From Natronospira sp. (GTDB lineage Bacteria; Pseudomonadota; Gammaproteobacteria; Natronospirales; Natronospiraceae), in contig PWMQ01000013.1 in assembly GCA_003558125.1 (NCBI GenBank), positions 1-57,056 on the forward strand: 57,056 nt of DNA, read 5' to 3'. The notes below the pieces were generated by a model, which was given only the letters and a program-made list of their open reading frames with translations, did not search any database and was not told the DNA's origin. Numbering within the stretch: position 1 is the stretch's first letter; every line of letters begins with the position of its first letter. This document shows positions 43,199-52,544 of the stretch, one piece after another. The translations under genes and the position numbers were made by a program.

Positions 43199-45493
43199 AT
43201 GCCGATCCAAGCTGCCTCCCGCCCGCTGGCCCTGGCCGTCAGTCTCGCCCTGGTCCCACTGGCTGCCCAGGCAGGGAGCGATGACTTTACCGAGGCGCTG
43301 GAAATGGATTTTGATCTTCGCGAATTGGCACCGGTGAGTATCACCGGCACGCGCAATGACATTCGCGAGATCCCTGGTTCCGCCCACCTGGTCTCTCGTG
43401 ACGAGATCGAGGCGGCCGGTTACGGTGACCCCCACCGCATGCTGCGCAGCATGCCCGGTGTCTATATCCAGGAAGAGGAAGGGTTCGGCCTGTTTCCCAA
43501 TATTTCCATCCGCGGTTCACGTTCCGAGCGGGCCCGTCGGATTACCATGATGGAAGACGGTGTGCTCATCGCCCCGGCGCCTTACGCCGCCCCCGCTGCC
43601 TACCATGTCCCCACCGCCATGCGCATGGAACGTATCGAGGTGCTCAAGGGCGCCGGCGGTATTCAGCATGGCCCCTATACCACCGGGGGTTCTCTCAATA
43701 TGGTCTCCACGCCCGTGCCCGAAAGCCGCACTGCCCGGGCCCAGTTCATGCTCGGCAGCGACGGTGGCCGACGGCATCAGGCCATGATCGGTGACAGTGG
43801 CGACAATCTGGGTTTCATGCTCGAGGCAGTGGATGCCGGCAGTGATGGTTTCCGTCGTCTGGACCGGGCTCAGCGCAGGGGGCCGAACATGGCCGAGCCG
43901 GACACCGGCTTCGACCTGCGGGACGTGGTCGGCAAGCTCCGCTGGGAGCCTCGCAATGGGGACCGCCATCATAGCCTGGAGTTGAAGTTTGCCCGCAGCA
44001 CTCGCGAGGCCAATGAGACCTATCTGGGCTTGACCCAGGACGATTTCGGCCGCCATCCATTCCGACGCTATGCCGGCTCCCAGCTGGACCAGATCAACAC
44101 CGAACATGAACAGCTTTCCCTGCGCCACCACATCGAATTGGGTGATGCCAATCTGACCACCACCGTTTACAACAACGACTTCAGTCGGAACTGGTACAAG
44201 CTCCATGATGTCTGGGATGGGCAGGGGAACCCTGACTTTGTCGGCATCAGTGCCGTTCTGGCCAATCCGACTGAACACTCGGCCGAACTGGCCTGGATTC
44301 GTGGTGAGGGGGGGGATGCCCGCGGCAAGGTGCGTGCCAACAATCGTGAGTACTACAGCCGCGGTGTCCAGACCGTCTATCAGACCTGGTTTGACGCGGC
44401 CGGATGGTCCCATCAACTGGAGGCCGGTCTGCGCTATCACCAGGATGAGGAAGACCGCTTGCAATGGGAAGATGTATACCGCATGGAGAACTTCGCCATG
44501 ACCCGGGTCCTGCCCGGCAGTGAGCCCGGTGCGGTACACGGCGTCCCCGGCAGTACCACCAACCGGGTCACCCAGGCGGATGCCCTGGCGGTCCACGTAC
44601 AGAATCGCCTGCGGCGCGGCAACTGGACCCTGATTCCGGGGCTGCGCTACGAAGATATCACCATTGAACGGACCGATTTTCAGGCCGGTGAGGACCCGGA
44701 CCGGGGCGTGATCACCGGCGAGCGCGAGGGCGAGTTCAGCGTATTCATTCCCGGATTTGGGGCCATCTACCAGCTCAACCCGGAGCTCAACGCCTTCTTT
44801 GGTATCCATCGCGGCTTCGCGCCCACCGGTGCCTCACCGGACGTGGACGAAGAGAAGTCCACCAATTACGAGGCCGGCATTCGATTCGTGCGCAACGGCG
44901 TCCAATTGGAGCTGATCGGTTTTCTGACCGCCTTTGACAACCTGGTGGGTACCTGCACAGCAGCCAGCGGTGGTGGTTGCGAGGTGGGTGATGTGTTTCA
45001 GGCCGGGGAAGTTGATGTCTTTGGTCTGGAGGCCATGCTCCGCTATGACCTGGCTGATGTCATGGATCTCGGCATTTCCCTGCCTCTGGAAGTGGCCTAT
45101 ACCTACACCAACACCGAGCTCAAGAGCAGCTTCGAGAGCGATTTCAGTGAATGGGGCGATGTCAGCCGAGGGGACGAGTTGCCCCATATCCCCGCCCACC
45201 AACTGAACCTCGCCCTGCGCGCCGTTGCCAATGACTGGCAGTTCCGCTTCGCGGCGAACTATGTGGACGAGACCCGCTCCGTGGCCGGGTCCGGCAGCAT
45301 TCCGGCCAATCAGACTGTCGATGCCCGCTGGCTGTTTGATGTCTCCGGTGAGTATGCCCTCAACAGCAGTGTCCGTGCCTTTGCCAGCGTGGAAAACCTG
45401 TTCGACGAGACCTATGTCTCCGCCCGCAGTCCGGCGGGTGCCCGGGTCGGTCTGCCCCGCACGGCATGGGCCGGGATGCGCCTCGAATTCTGA
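43199..45493 (+). CDS. TonB-dependent outer-membrane receptor, FecA-like
   Basis: 764 residues. A signal peptide (to about residue 25) is followed at once by a plug domain (SITGTRNDIREIPGSAHLVSR, SMPGVYIQEEEG, NISIRGS) and a 22-strand barrel ending in a terminal Phe (MRLEF). Plug features such as YAAPAAYHVP and VLKGAGGIQHGPYTTGGSLN resemble ferric-citrate receptors. Unlike E. coli FecA it lacks an N-terminal signalling domain, and no fecIR genes are near, so control should be by Fur only. AAGGAG precedes ATG 43199. The ligand is inferred from family. Confidence 0.9.
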   Translation: MPIQAASRPLALAVSLALVPLAAQAGSDDFTEALEMDFDLRELAPVSITGTRNDIREIPGSAHLVSRDEIEAAGYGDPHRMLRSMPGVYIQEEEGFGLFPNISIRGSRSERARRITMMEDGVLIAPAPYAAPAAYHVPTAMRMERIEVLKGAGGIQHGPYTTGGSLNMVSTPVPESRTARAQFMLGSDGGRRHQAMIGDSGDNLGFMLEAVDAGSDGFRRLDRAQRRGPNMAEPDTGFDLRDVVGKLRWEPRNGDRHHSLELKFARSTREANETYLGLTQDDFGRHPFRRYAGSQLDQINTEHEQLSLRHHIELGDANLTTTVYNNDFSRNWYKLHDVWDGQGNPDFVGISAVLANPTEHSAELAWIRGEGGDARGKVRANNREYYSRGVQTVYQTWFDAAGWSHQLEAGLRYHQDEEDRLQWEDVYRMENFAMTRVLPGSEPGAVHGVPGSTTNRVTQADALAVHVQNRLRRGNWTLIPGLRYEDITIERTDFQAGEDPDRGVITGEREGEFSVFIPGFGAIYQLNPELNAFFGIHRGFAPTGASPDVDEEKSTNYEAGIRFVRNGVQLELIGFLTAFDNLVGTCTAASGGGCEVGDVFQAGEVDVFGLEAMLRYDLADVMDLGISLPLEVAYTYTNTELKSSFESDFSEWGDVSRGDELPHIPAHQLNLALRAVANDWQFRFAANYVDETRSVAGSGSIPANQTVDARWLFDVSGEYALNSSVRAFASVENLFDETYVSARSPAGARVGLPRTAWAGMRLEF

Positions 45494-45581
45494 AATCCCT
45501 GTGGATTGGGGGAGGGGAGCCAGGGGTGCATGGAGGCGCCTCTTTTCCCGTTCCCGAGGGCCGGCGAGTTGTTGTTTGCTC

Positions 45582-45600
45582 GTTATTGACAATCATTCTC
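45582..45600. promoter_or_regulatory. Fur box upstream of bfd
   Basis: GTTATTGACAATCATTCTC matches the Fur consensus at 15 of 19 positions, the best of the three in the window. It is 43 bases before the bfd start codon. bfd repression by Fur is common, since its product is needed when iron is scarce. Confidence 0.82.
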
Positions 45601-45642
45601 ATTTGCATTTAAGCTGTGATTGTTAATTGCAGGAGGTGCGCC

Positions 45643-45846
45643 ATGTACGTGTGTGTCTGTAACGCGGTCTCTGACCGGGCCATTCTGGCCGCCATCGATG
45701 AGGGCGCCCACAGTCTGCCGTGCCTGATGGACCGTCTCGGCGTGGCCACCGCCTGCGGTACCTGTGAAGAGGCCGTGCGTGAGCAGCTCGTCAGCCGCCT
45801 GCGCCAATTGGGCAAGCACAGCCTTCTGGAAGCCGTTGCCGCCTGA
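45643..45846 (+). CDS. bfd: bacterioferritin-associated ferredoxin
   Basis: 67 residues with a 2Fe-2S site formed by Cys4, Cys6, Cys38 and Cys41 (CVC and ACGTC). Bfd reduces the Fe(III) core of bacterioferritin so iron can be released. AGGAGG six bases upstream fixes ATG 45643 over a start 27 bases earlier. It lies 140 bases upstream of its partner bfr. Confidence 0.95.
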   Translation: MYVCVCNAVSDRAILAAIDEGAHSLPCLMDRLGVATACGTCEEAVREQLVSRLRQLGKHSLLEAVAA

Positions 45847-45985
45847 TATCGATCCCGGAATCGTCCCTGAGACCGGTTAATTGCTCTTCCGTTTCTGTTG
45901 CCACTTCCGCCCCCGCGTCGAACTGCTATAGACTCCCGAGGTCAGACGTTCCCACGGATGAACCCATTCTCAGCGGGAGAAGGCA

Positions 45986-46456
45986 ATGAAAGGCCACAGC
46001 AGCATCATCCAGCACCTCAACCGTATCCTCAAAAATGAGCTGACCGCGATCAACCAGTATTTCCTCCACGCCCGCATGCTGCAGAGCTGGGGCATGGAAC
46101 GGCTCGGAAAAAAGGAATACGAGGAATCCATCGATGAGATGAAGCACGCCGATGCCCTGATCGAGAGGATTCTGTTCCTTGAGGGCCTGCCCAATCTCCA
46201 GGATCTGGATAAGCTTATGGTGGGTGAGGACGTCAAGGAAGTGCTGGAATGTGATCTGAAGCTGGAGCTTTCGGGGCACACGGACCTCAAGGCCGCCATC
46301 ACCCATGCTGAATCCGTTGGCGATTACGTCTCCCGGGATCTCTTTGTGAGCATCCTGCGGGACGAGGAAGAGCATGTGGATTTTCTCGAGACCGAACTGG
46401 GCCTGATCGACAAGATGGGCCTGGAAAACTACATCCAGTCCCAGACTGCTGGCTAG
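45986..46456 (+). CDS. bfr: bacterioferritin
   Basis: 156-residue four-helix iron-storage subunit forming a 24-mer shell. Ferroxidase ligands Glu18, Glu51 and His54 are in place, with Met52 (IDEMKHAD) as the haem axial ligand, which separates it from ferritins without haem. The later EEEHVDFLE motif supplies the remaining ligands. GGGAGAAGGC precedes ATG 45986. The 139-base gap after bfd may hold its own promoter. Confidence 0.96.
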   Translation: MKGHSSIIQHLNRILKNELTAINQYFLHARMLQSWGMERLGKKEYEESIDEMKHADALIERILFLEGLPNLQDLDKLMVGEDVKEVLECDLKLELSGHTDLKAAITHAESVGDYVSRDLFVSILRDEEEHVDFLETELGLIDKMGLENYIQSQTAG

Positions 46457-46463
46457 AGGCCAG

Positions 46464-46877
46464 CTAGAAGGGCTTGAGTACCGCCAGCAGGACAATGGCC
46501 ACCAGGGCCAATGCCGGTAGCTCGTTGAAGATGCGCAGGAAGCGATCCGAGTGGGGCATGCGGTCGACCCGGAACAGGCGGTTTAGCCGCAGGCAGTAGA
46601 AGTGATAGGCGAACAGTGCCGCCACCAGAGCCAGCTTGGCGTGCAGCCAGCCCGGCATGGGCCACCAGGCCATGGCGATGAGCCACAGGCCACTGGCCAG
46701 TGTCAGTGCCGCGCCGATGGTCATGATGACCCAGAGCCGGTGTTCCATGATCTGAAATCGATCCCGGGAAACGGGATCCTCGGCCGCCCGGTGATAGATG
46801 TATAGCCGAGGCAGATAGAAGAGGCCGGCGAACCAGGTCACCATGAAGATTATGTGAAAGGCTTTCAGTGTCAGCAT
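46464..46877 (-). CDS. hemJ: HemJ-type protoporphyrinogen IX oxidase
   Basis: 137-residue membrane protein with four helices and the UPF0093/HemJ signatures FHIIFMVTWFAGLFYLPRLY and LHAKLALVAALFAYH, ending RIFNELPALALVAIV. HemJ oxidises protoporphyrinogen IX to protoporphyrin IX in haem synthesis where HemG and HemY are absent. The conserved His8 and the Lys of LHAK are present. It converges on bfr with seven bases between stops. Confidence 0.88.
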   Translation of the reverse strand: MLTLKAFHIIFMVTWFAGLFYLPRLYIYHRAAEDPVSRDRFQIMEHRLWVIMTIGAALTLASGLWLIAMAWWPMPGWLHAKLALVAALFAYHFYCLRLNRLFRVDRMPHSDRFLRIFNELPALALVAIVLLAVLKPF

Positions 46878-46986
46878 TTACAACTTCCCCGGACAAGCGA
46901 ATTCTATGCTTTTCGGCAACCGCCAGTCTCCGTAAGATAGCAAAGGTTGGCAGGTATTACCCTTCCCATCCGAGGTCAAGCAAGGC

Positions 46987-47700
46987 ATGACAACCCATAG
47001 TCTCGTGGTCAAAGCCTACCGGCCCTGGCGTTATCGAATCACCATCGCCATTCTTCTGCTGCTGGCAATCACGGCGGTCATCTATGCCTACCAGCGTGGC
47101 TTGACCGATGGGGGGTATTTTCAGACGGAAGCGCGAGCCGAAAGGGAGGCCATGCAGTCTCAGTTGGAACAGGCGGCACAACTTGAGACTCGTTTGCGCG
47201 ATCGCCTCGCGGTCCTGGAGCGGGCTCAGGAAGTGAATCAGGCCGCCCGGGAGAACCTGAGACAGGACCTCTTGTCACTGCAGGACGAGATTCAGGGCCT
47301 GGAGGAAGAGCTGGCCTTCTACCGCGGGATCGTTTCACCCGAGGACGGGCAGAGTGGTCTCCAGATCCAGGAGTTCAGTATTTCACCAGGACGGGAAGAC
47401 GGCGAGTACCGCTTTACACTGATGCTCATCCAGGCCATGACCCATGACCGTCGGGTGGAGGGTGAGATCAGGCTGGCGGTGGAGGGAAGGCAGGATGACG
47501 AGTCGCTCAGCCTGGATGTTTCGGAGCTGGGGGATCACGACAATCTGGCCTTTTCCTTCCGCTACTTTCAGGGATTTGACGGTCGCCTGCGTCTCCCGGA
47601 GGGCTTTGAGCCGGAACAGGTTTCAGTGACCGTCAGCCCGCGAGGGCGCAATCGCAGCCAGATCGAGGAAAGTTTTGAGTGGCCGGAGCTGGAGCGCTAG
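46987..47700 (+). CDS. membrane-anchored coiled-coil protein, DUF6776-like
   Basis: 237 residues. A single membrane segment (about 20-37), a coiled coil (about 45-115, with regular Leu and Gln/Glu spacing), then a beta-rich periplasmic domain beginning FYRGIVSPEDGQSGLQIQEF, which matches proteins annotated DUF6776. Function is not known. In gammaproteobacteria such genes often precede a bactofilin gene and erpA, as here, which suggests an envelope-structural role. Confidence 0.75.
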   Translation: MTTHSLVVKAYRPWRYRITIAILLLLAITAVIYAYQRGLTDGGYFQTEARAEREAMQSQLEQAAQLETRLRDRLAVLERAQEVNQAARENLRQDLLSLQDEIQGLEEELAFYRGIVSPEDGQSGLQIQEFSISPGREDGEYRFTLMLIQAMTHDRRVEGEIRLAVEGRQDDESLSLDVSELGDHDNLAFSFRYFQGFDGRLRLPEGFEPEQVSVTVSPRGRNRSQIEESFEWPELER

Positions 47701-47718
47701 ACTGGTCAGACTGATGAC

Positions 47719-47748
47719 GGAGTCCTCGCCGCTTGAGGTCGGGACTCC
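47719..47748. other. hairpin between the DUF6776-like and bactofilin genes
   Basis: GGAGTCC and GGACTCC pair across a 16-base loop, starting 18 bases after the upstream stop. No T-run follows, so it may be an attenuating or mRNA-processing structure rather than a terminator. Confidence 0.35.
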
Positions 47749-47775
47749 CTAACCGGATCGGAGGCACACCCGAGC

Positions 47776-48315
47776 ATGTGGGGCAGCGGAAACAAGAGCA
47801 AGGGCGCCCGGAGCGCCAAGATCGAGACCCTGGTGGGCCGCAACACTGAGATCACCGGGGACGTCAAATTCAAGGGTGGCATGCATGTTGATGGCACCGT
47901 CAGGGGCAATGTACTGGCCGACGGTGACAATTGCGTCATCAGCGTCAGTCAGCACGGCGTCATCGAAGGTGATGTAAAGGTGCCCCATATTGTGCTGGAC
48001 GGGACCGTCACCGGGGATGTCTATTCCCGTGAGCGGCTTGAGCTGGAGGCCCATGCGAAAGTGAACGGCGACGTCTACTACAATCTGGTCGAAATGGCGG
48101 TGGGTGCCAGCGTCAACGGCAAGATGGTGCACAAGCCTGCGGAGAAGCCCCTGTTACTCGAGAAGGGCGGCAATCAGCCGAATCAGAGCCGGCCAGCTGA
48201 TCGCGATCGCGGTGCACAGTCGGCGGGTGGTGCAGAACAGCGTGGCCGTGAGGGCCAGGGCCGCTTTGAGCCGGGGACCCAGTCCCGGGACGGCAAGGTG
48301 TCTGGCAGTCAATGA
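47776..48315 (+). CDS. bactofilin (polymer-forming cytoskeletal protein)
   Basis: 179 residues. A central bactofilin domain (about 15-115) shows the repeating beta-helix pattern with glycines every turn: TEITGDVKFKGGMHVDGTVRGNV, HGVIEGDV, LDGTVTGDVY, AKVNGDVYYN. The ends are disordered, the C-terminal tail rich in Gln, Arg and Gly. Bactofilins polymerise on the inner membrane and help place cell-wall enzymes. No M23 peptidase is adjacent, although one is encoded at 53655-55070. Confidence 0.93.
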   Translation: MWGSGNKSKGARSAKIETLVGRNTEITGDVKFKGGMHVDGTVRGNVLADGDNCVISVSQHGVIEGDVKVPHIVLDGTVTGDVYSRERLELEAHAKVNGDVYYNLVEMAVGASVNGKMVHKPAEKPLLLEKGGNQPNQSRPADRDRGAQSAGGAEQRGREGQGRFEPGTQSRDGKVSGSQ

Positions 48316-48361
48316 CGTATAATGGCCCGAGCAATCCCGAGACCTGGAGGTCAAGACAGCC

Positions 48362-48739
48362 ATGAGTACCCAAACCTACGTGCCCGAGTCCGATAATGGT
48401 GGCCAGATCCCCGAGGCATTGATTTTCACCGACGCGGCCGCCCGGAAAGTCCGTGAGCTGATCAGCGAAGAGGGCAACGACCAGCTTAAGCTGCGGGTTT
48501 TCGTCAGCGGTGGCGGGTGCTCCGGTTTCCAGTACGGGTTTACCTTCGATGAAGAAATCACGGAAGGTGACACAGAGATCAGAAATGATGGTGTCACGCT
48601 GCTGGTGGACCCCATGAGCGTCCAATATCTCATGGGCGCCGAGATCGACTATACCGAGGGTCTGGAAGGAGCTCAGTTCGTTATCCGAAACCCCAACGCC
48701 TCCACGACCTGTGGTTGTGGCTCCTCTTTCGCGGTATGA
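48362..48739 (+). CDS. erpA: iron-sulfur cluster insertion protein ErpA
   Basis: 125-residue A-type carrier that delivers Fe-S clusters to apoproteins such as IspG. The three cluster cysteines are visible in [12 protein letters not shown] and near the C-terminus in [14 protein letters not shown] lies 11 bases before ATG 48362. A hairpin terminator follows at 48776. Confidence 0.95.
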   Translation: MSTQTYVPESDNGGQIPEALIFTDAAARKVRELISEEGNDQLKLRVFVSGGGCSGFQYGFTFDEEITEGDTEIRNDGVTLLVDPMSVQYLMGAEIDYTEGLEGAQFVIRNPNASTTCGCGSSFAV

Positions 48740-48775
48740 GGCCGTGGTTCGGGAACAATGTCTGAATTGACTCGA

Positions 48776-48800
48776 GGGGGGTGCCGGTGGCGCCCCCTTT
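48776..48800 (+). terminator. terminator of erpA
   Basis: GGGGGTGCC and GGCGCCCCC pair around a short loop and are followed by TTTCTTT, 36 bases past the erpA stop. Confidence 0.8.
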
Positions 48801-48832
48801 CTTTATGCCTGGCTTGAACCGGAGGGCAGAGC

Positions 48833-50368
48833 ATGGGGGCAGGGGTGGAACAGGTCAGGGAGTTGTGGTCATTGGCGCGTGGTGAACGACTGCTGGCGGC
48901 CATTGATCTGGGCTCGAACAGCTTCCATCTCATCGTAGCCCGCCTGAGTGGTCGGGATCTGCACGTGATTGACCGCATCAAGGAAACCGTGCGTCTGCGC
49001 AGCGGCTTGAGCGAGGACGGTGACCTTGCGCCGGAGGCACGTACCCGGGCACTGGCCTGCCTGTCCCGCTTCGGCGAGCGCCTCAAGGGCATGGATTCCA
49101 CTCAGGTCCGGGCCGTTGGTACCGATGCCCTGCGACGCGCCGGTGACAGTCGGGACTTTCTTGAGGCCGCCGAGGCTGCCCTCGGGCATCCCATCGAGAT
49201 CATTTCCGGCTTCGAGGAAGCGCGACTGATCTACGCCGGGGCAACGCCGGTTGTGACCGAAGGTGACGAGGCGCGCCTGGTGCTGGATATAGGTGGTGGT
49301 AGCACGGAAGTCATTCTTGGCCAGGGGGCTCGCCCCAAACTGCTGGAATCTCTGGGCATGGGCTCGGTTTCCCTGACCGAGCGCTGCTTTGATGGTGGCG
49401 AGGTGAGTCGGTCGAACATGAAGCGGGCCCTTCGGATTGCGCGCGGCGAGATCAGTGGCGTTGCACCGGCCTATCGGCGGGCCGGCTGGGGCCAGGCCCT
49501 GGGTGCCTCGGGCACTATCCGTTCCATCGCCGCCATCGCCGAAGCCCGGGGCTGGAGCGAGTCCGGGATCACCCTCGACAGTCTCAGCGCCCTCTGTGAC
49601 GACCTGGTGTCGAGGGGGCGCCCCAAGGCGGACGATTACCCCGAGCTGCGCCCGGACCGGGTGCCCATTCTGCCGGGGGGCACGGCCATTCTGAGAGCCG
49701 TCTTCGAAGCCCTCGACATCCAGCGTATGGAGATCGCCCCCGGGGCCCTGAGGGAGGGTTTGCTGGAAGATATGGCCGGGCGGGTGCGTCACCGGGATGT
49801 ACGTGATCGCACCGTGACCGCCATGATGGGGCGCTATCGCATGGACCGTGCTCATGGACGCGCCGTGGCCCGCACGGCCGTGGAGGCCTGGGATGCCGTC
49901 GCGGTGCCCTGGGGGCTGGATCAGCGGCCGGAAACTCGCGAGTTTCTCCGCTGGGCGGCCTGCCTGCACGAGATCGGCATGGCCGTTTCCCACAGCCAGC
50001 ACCACCGGCATGGTGCCTATATCCTGGGACACGCCGACATGGCGGGCTTCTCCCGCGATGACCAGTCCATGCTCTCCGTGCTCGCCCGATTGCAGCGCAA
50101 GAAGTTATCCCGTCGGGTGCTGGATGAGCTGGCTCATCGGCATCGGCCCTTCGGGCTGCATCTGGCCTGCCTGCTTCGAGTGGCGATTGTGTTGCACCGG
50201 GCGCGGGACGGGGTGCCCACACTCCGTTTCGCTGCCGACCGCCCGACTGCCTGGACTCTGACATTGCCGGACGGCTGGCTGGAGCGACACCCCTTGTTGG
50301 CGGACGACCTGGCAGAAGAAGTGGATTTCGAGCAGGCCGCTGGTCTCCGTTTTGACCTTCGCAGTTAA
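48833..50368 (+). CDS. ppx: exopolyphosphatase (Ppx/GppA family)
   Basis: 511 residues. The actin-like ATPase-fold N-terminal half has AAIDLGSNSFHLIVARL, GTDALRRA and VLDIGGGSTEVILG; the C-terminal half is HD-like helical (YRMDRAHGRAVARTA, LHEIGMAVSHSQHHRHGAYI). It removes terminal phosphates from polyphosphate and possibly hydrolyses pppGpp. It converges with ppk, 32 bases apart, so synthesis and breakdown genes are paired. Confidence 0.94.
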   Translation: MGAGVEQVRELWSLARGERLLAAIDLGSNSFHLIVARLSGRDLHVIDRIKETVRLRSGLSEDGDLAPEARTRALACLSRFGERLKGMDSTQVRAVGTDALRRAGDSRDFLEAAEAALGHPIEIISGFEEARLIYAGATPVVTEGDEARLVLDIGGGSTEVILGQGARPKLLESLGMGSVSLTERCFDGGEVSRSNMKRALRIARGEISGVAPAYRRAGWGQALGASGTIRSIAAIAEARGWSESGITLDSLSALCDDLVSRGRPKADDYPELRPDRVPILPGGTAILRAVFEALDIQRMEIAPGALREGLLEDMAGRVRHRDVRDRTVTAMMGRYRMDRAHGRAVARTAVEAWDAVAVPWGLDQRPETREFLRWAACLHEIGMAVSHSQHHRHGAYILGHADMAGFSRDDQSMLSVLARLQRKKLSRRVLDELAHRHRPFGLHLACLLRVAIVLHRARDGVPTLRFAADRPTAWTLTLPDGWLERHPLLADDLAEEVDFEQAAGLRFDLRS

Positions 50369-50400
50369 GTAAATTCGGCCTAGGTCACGGCTTTCCGCAA

Positions 50401-52476
50401 TCAACTGCGCTCGGCCAGATCGTCAAGCAACGCCGCCTGAGCAGTGTGTGGCTTAGTCCGCCCAGGCGTCAGCAGGCGATATTGCCCGTCGCTCTGCAGC
50501 GCCCAAGCTTGGGAGTTGTCCTTGAGATAGCTTTTCAGGTCCCGGCTCAGGCGTCGGTGAGCGGTCTTTTCCTGTACCGGAAAGCAGGCCTCCACCCGTC
50601 GAAACAGATTGCGCTCCATCAGGTCGGCACTGGCGCAGAAGACCTCATCATCGCCACCATTCAGGAACCAGAACACCCGGGTGTGTTCGAGGAAGCGACC
50701 GACGATCGAGCGTACCCGGATGTGATCGGAGACGCCCTTCACGCCCGGTCGCAGGCTGCACATGCCGCGCACGATGCAGTCAATCTGCACGCCGGCGGCC
50801 GAGGCTTCGTACAGCCGGCGAATCAAGGCGGGTTCCACCAGGGAATTGACCTTGATGATCAGCTGGGCCGCCTTGCCGGAGCTGGCATGTTCAATCTCCC
50901 GGTCGATGCGCTCCATCAGCCCCTTGTGCAGAGTGAAGGGGCTGTGAATGATCTTCTTCAGTTTGCTTACCTTGCCCAGGCTGGTGAGCTGCATGAAGAC
51001 CTTGTGCACGTCCTCGGCCAGGGTGCGATCCGCAGAGAGCAGGCCGTAGTCGGTGTACAGCCGCGCGGTGCGGGGATGATAGTTTCCGGTGCCGAGATGA
51101 ACGTAGCGACGCAGGCGACGCCCCTCCCGCCGAACCACGAGAATCATTTTGGCGTGGGTCTTGTACCCCACTACGCCGTAAAGCACATGGGCGCCGGCTT
51201 CCTGCAGACGGTTGGCCAGGTTGATGTTGTCGGCCTCATCGAAGCGCGCCCGCAGTTCGATCACCACCGTCACTTCCTTGCCGCTTTTTGCCGCTTCCAC
51301 CAGGGCATTCACGATCGCCGATTCCGGTCCGGTGCGGTAAAGGGTCTGCTTGACGGCCACCACCTGCGGGTCTGCAGAGGCCTGGCGCACGAAATCGATC
51401 ACCGGCAGGAAGGATTCGAAGGGGTGGTGGAGCAGCAATTCCTGCTTGCGAAGAACTTCGAAAATATCGCTGTTGTGAGCCAGCCTCCTTGGTAAGCCAG
51501 GGACGAAACTGGGGTATTTCAGGCCGGTGCCGTCAACCCGTTCATAGACCGCCATGAGACGGTTCAGATTGACCGGGCCATCGACCCGATACAGATCGTC
51601 CTGAGTGAGGCCGAACTGGACGAGCAGATCTTCAGCCATGTCATCCGGACAGTCATCGGCGACCTCCAGCCGAACTTCGTCGCCATAACGCCGGTGGGGC
51701 AGTTCCCCCTCCAGGGCGCGCAGCAAATCATCCACCTCTTCCTCATCGACGAACAGATCACTGTTTCGTGTCACGCGGAACTGGTAGCAGCCGCTGACCT
51801 GCATGCCGGGGAAAAGGTCATCGGCAAAGGCATGAATGATCGATGACAGAAACACGAAGGTGTGTGGTTTGTTTCCGGCCTGCTGACGCGGAAGCTGAAT
51901 GACCCGGGGCAGGGAACGTGGTGCCTGAAGCACCGCCATGGCACGGTTACGCCCGAAGGCATCCTTGCCCTCCAGAGCGAGTACGAAGTTGAGGCTTTTG
52001 TTGAGAATGCGCGGGAAGGGGTGCGCAGGGTCAAGACCCATGGGGCTGAGCAAAGGTTGCACTTCGTCCCGGAAGAATCGCTTCAGCCAGGCTTGCTGCC
52101 CGTTGTTCCATTGGTCACGCTTCAGAATACGAATGCCGGCCTTTTGCAGGGCAGGCAGCAGCTCCCGGTTGAAACAGTAATACTGATCCGCCACCAGTTG
52201 TCTGGCCCGCTGGCTGATGGCGCGCAGCGTTTCCTTGGGTGGTAGGCCGTCCGGCCCTGTCTCCACCGAGCCTGCTTCGAGTTTCTGCTTGAGCCCAGCC
52301 ACACGGATCTCGAAGAATTCGTCAAGATTCGTGGTGGCAATGCACAGGAACTTCAGACGTTCCAGCAAGGGGGTGTCGGGATCGCGGGCCTGGTTCAATA
52401 CTCTGTGATTGAACTCAAGCAGGCTGAGTTCGCGGTTGATATATAAATCCTGGGATTTTAAGTCGACGTCACTCAT
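50401..52476 (-). CDS. ppk1: polyphosphate kinase 1
   Basis: 691 residues, standard length. Membrane-associated enzyme making polyphosphate from ATP. LYINRELSLLEFNHRVL and TTNLDEFFEIRVAGL are typical N-terminal motifs; YKTHAKMILVVRREG carries the autophosphorylated histidine, YVHLGTGNYHPRTARLYTDYG the second active-site histidine. Complete and with no sign of damage. Confidence 0.97.
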   Translation of the reverse strand: MSDVDLKSQDLYINRELSLLEFNHRVLNQARDPDTPLLERLKFLCIATTNLDEFFEIRVAGLKQKLEAGSVETGPDGLPPKETLRAISQRARQLVADQYYCFNRELLPALQKAGIRILKRDQWNNGQQAWLKRFFRDEVQPLLSPMGLDPAHPFPRILNKSLNFVLALEGKDAFGRNRAMAVLQAPRSLPRVIQLPRQQAGNKPHTFVFLSSIIHAFADDLFPGMQVSGCYQFRVTRNSDLFVDEEEVDDLLRALEGELPHRRYGDEVRLEVADDCPDDMAEDLLVQFGLTQDDLYRVDGPVNLNRLMAVYERVDGTGLKYPSFVPGLPRRLAHNSDIFEVLRKQELLLHHPFESFLPVIDFVRQASADPQVVAVKQTLYRTGPESAIVNALVEAAKSGKEVTVVIELRARFDEADNINLANRLQEAGAHVLYGVVGYKTHAKMILVVRREGRRLRRYVHLGTGNYHPRTARLYTDYGLLSADRTLAEDVHKVFMQLTSLGKVSKLKKIIHSPFTLHKGLMERIDREIEHASSGKAAQLIIKVNSLVEPALIRRLYEASAAGVQIDCIVRGMCSLRPGVKGVSDHIRVRSIVGRFLEHTRVFWFLNGGDDEVFCASADLMERNLFRRVEACFPVQEKTAHRRLSRDLKSYLKDNSQAWALQSDGQYRLLTPGRTKPHTAQAALLDDLAERS

Positions 52477-52544
52477 GAGGACGGCCCTGATGCGATGAGT
52501 GCGTCAGCCTAGATTATTGCTATGACAATCTGATGAAGGTGTTT

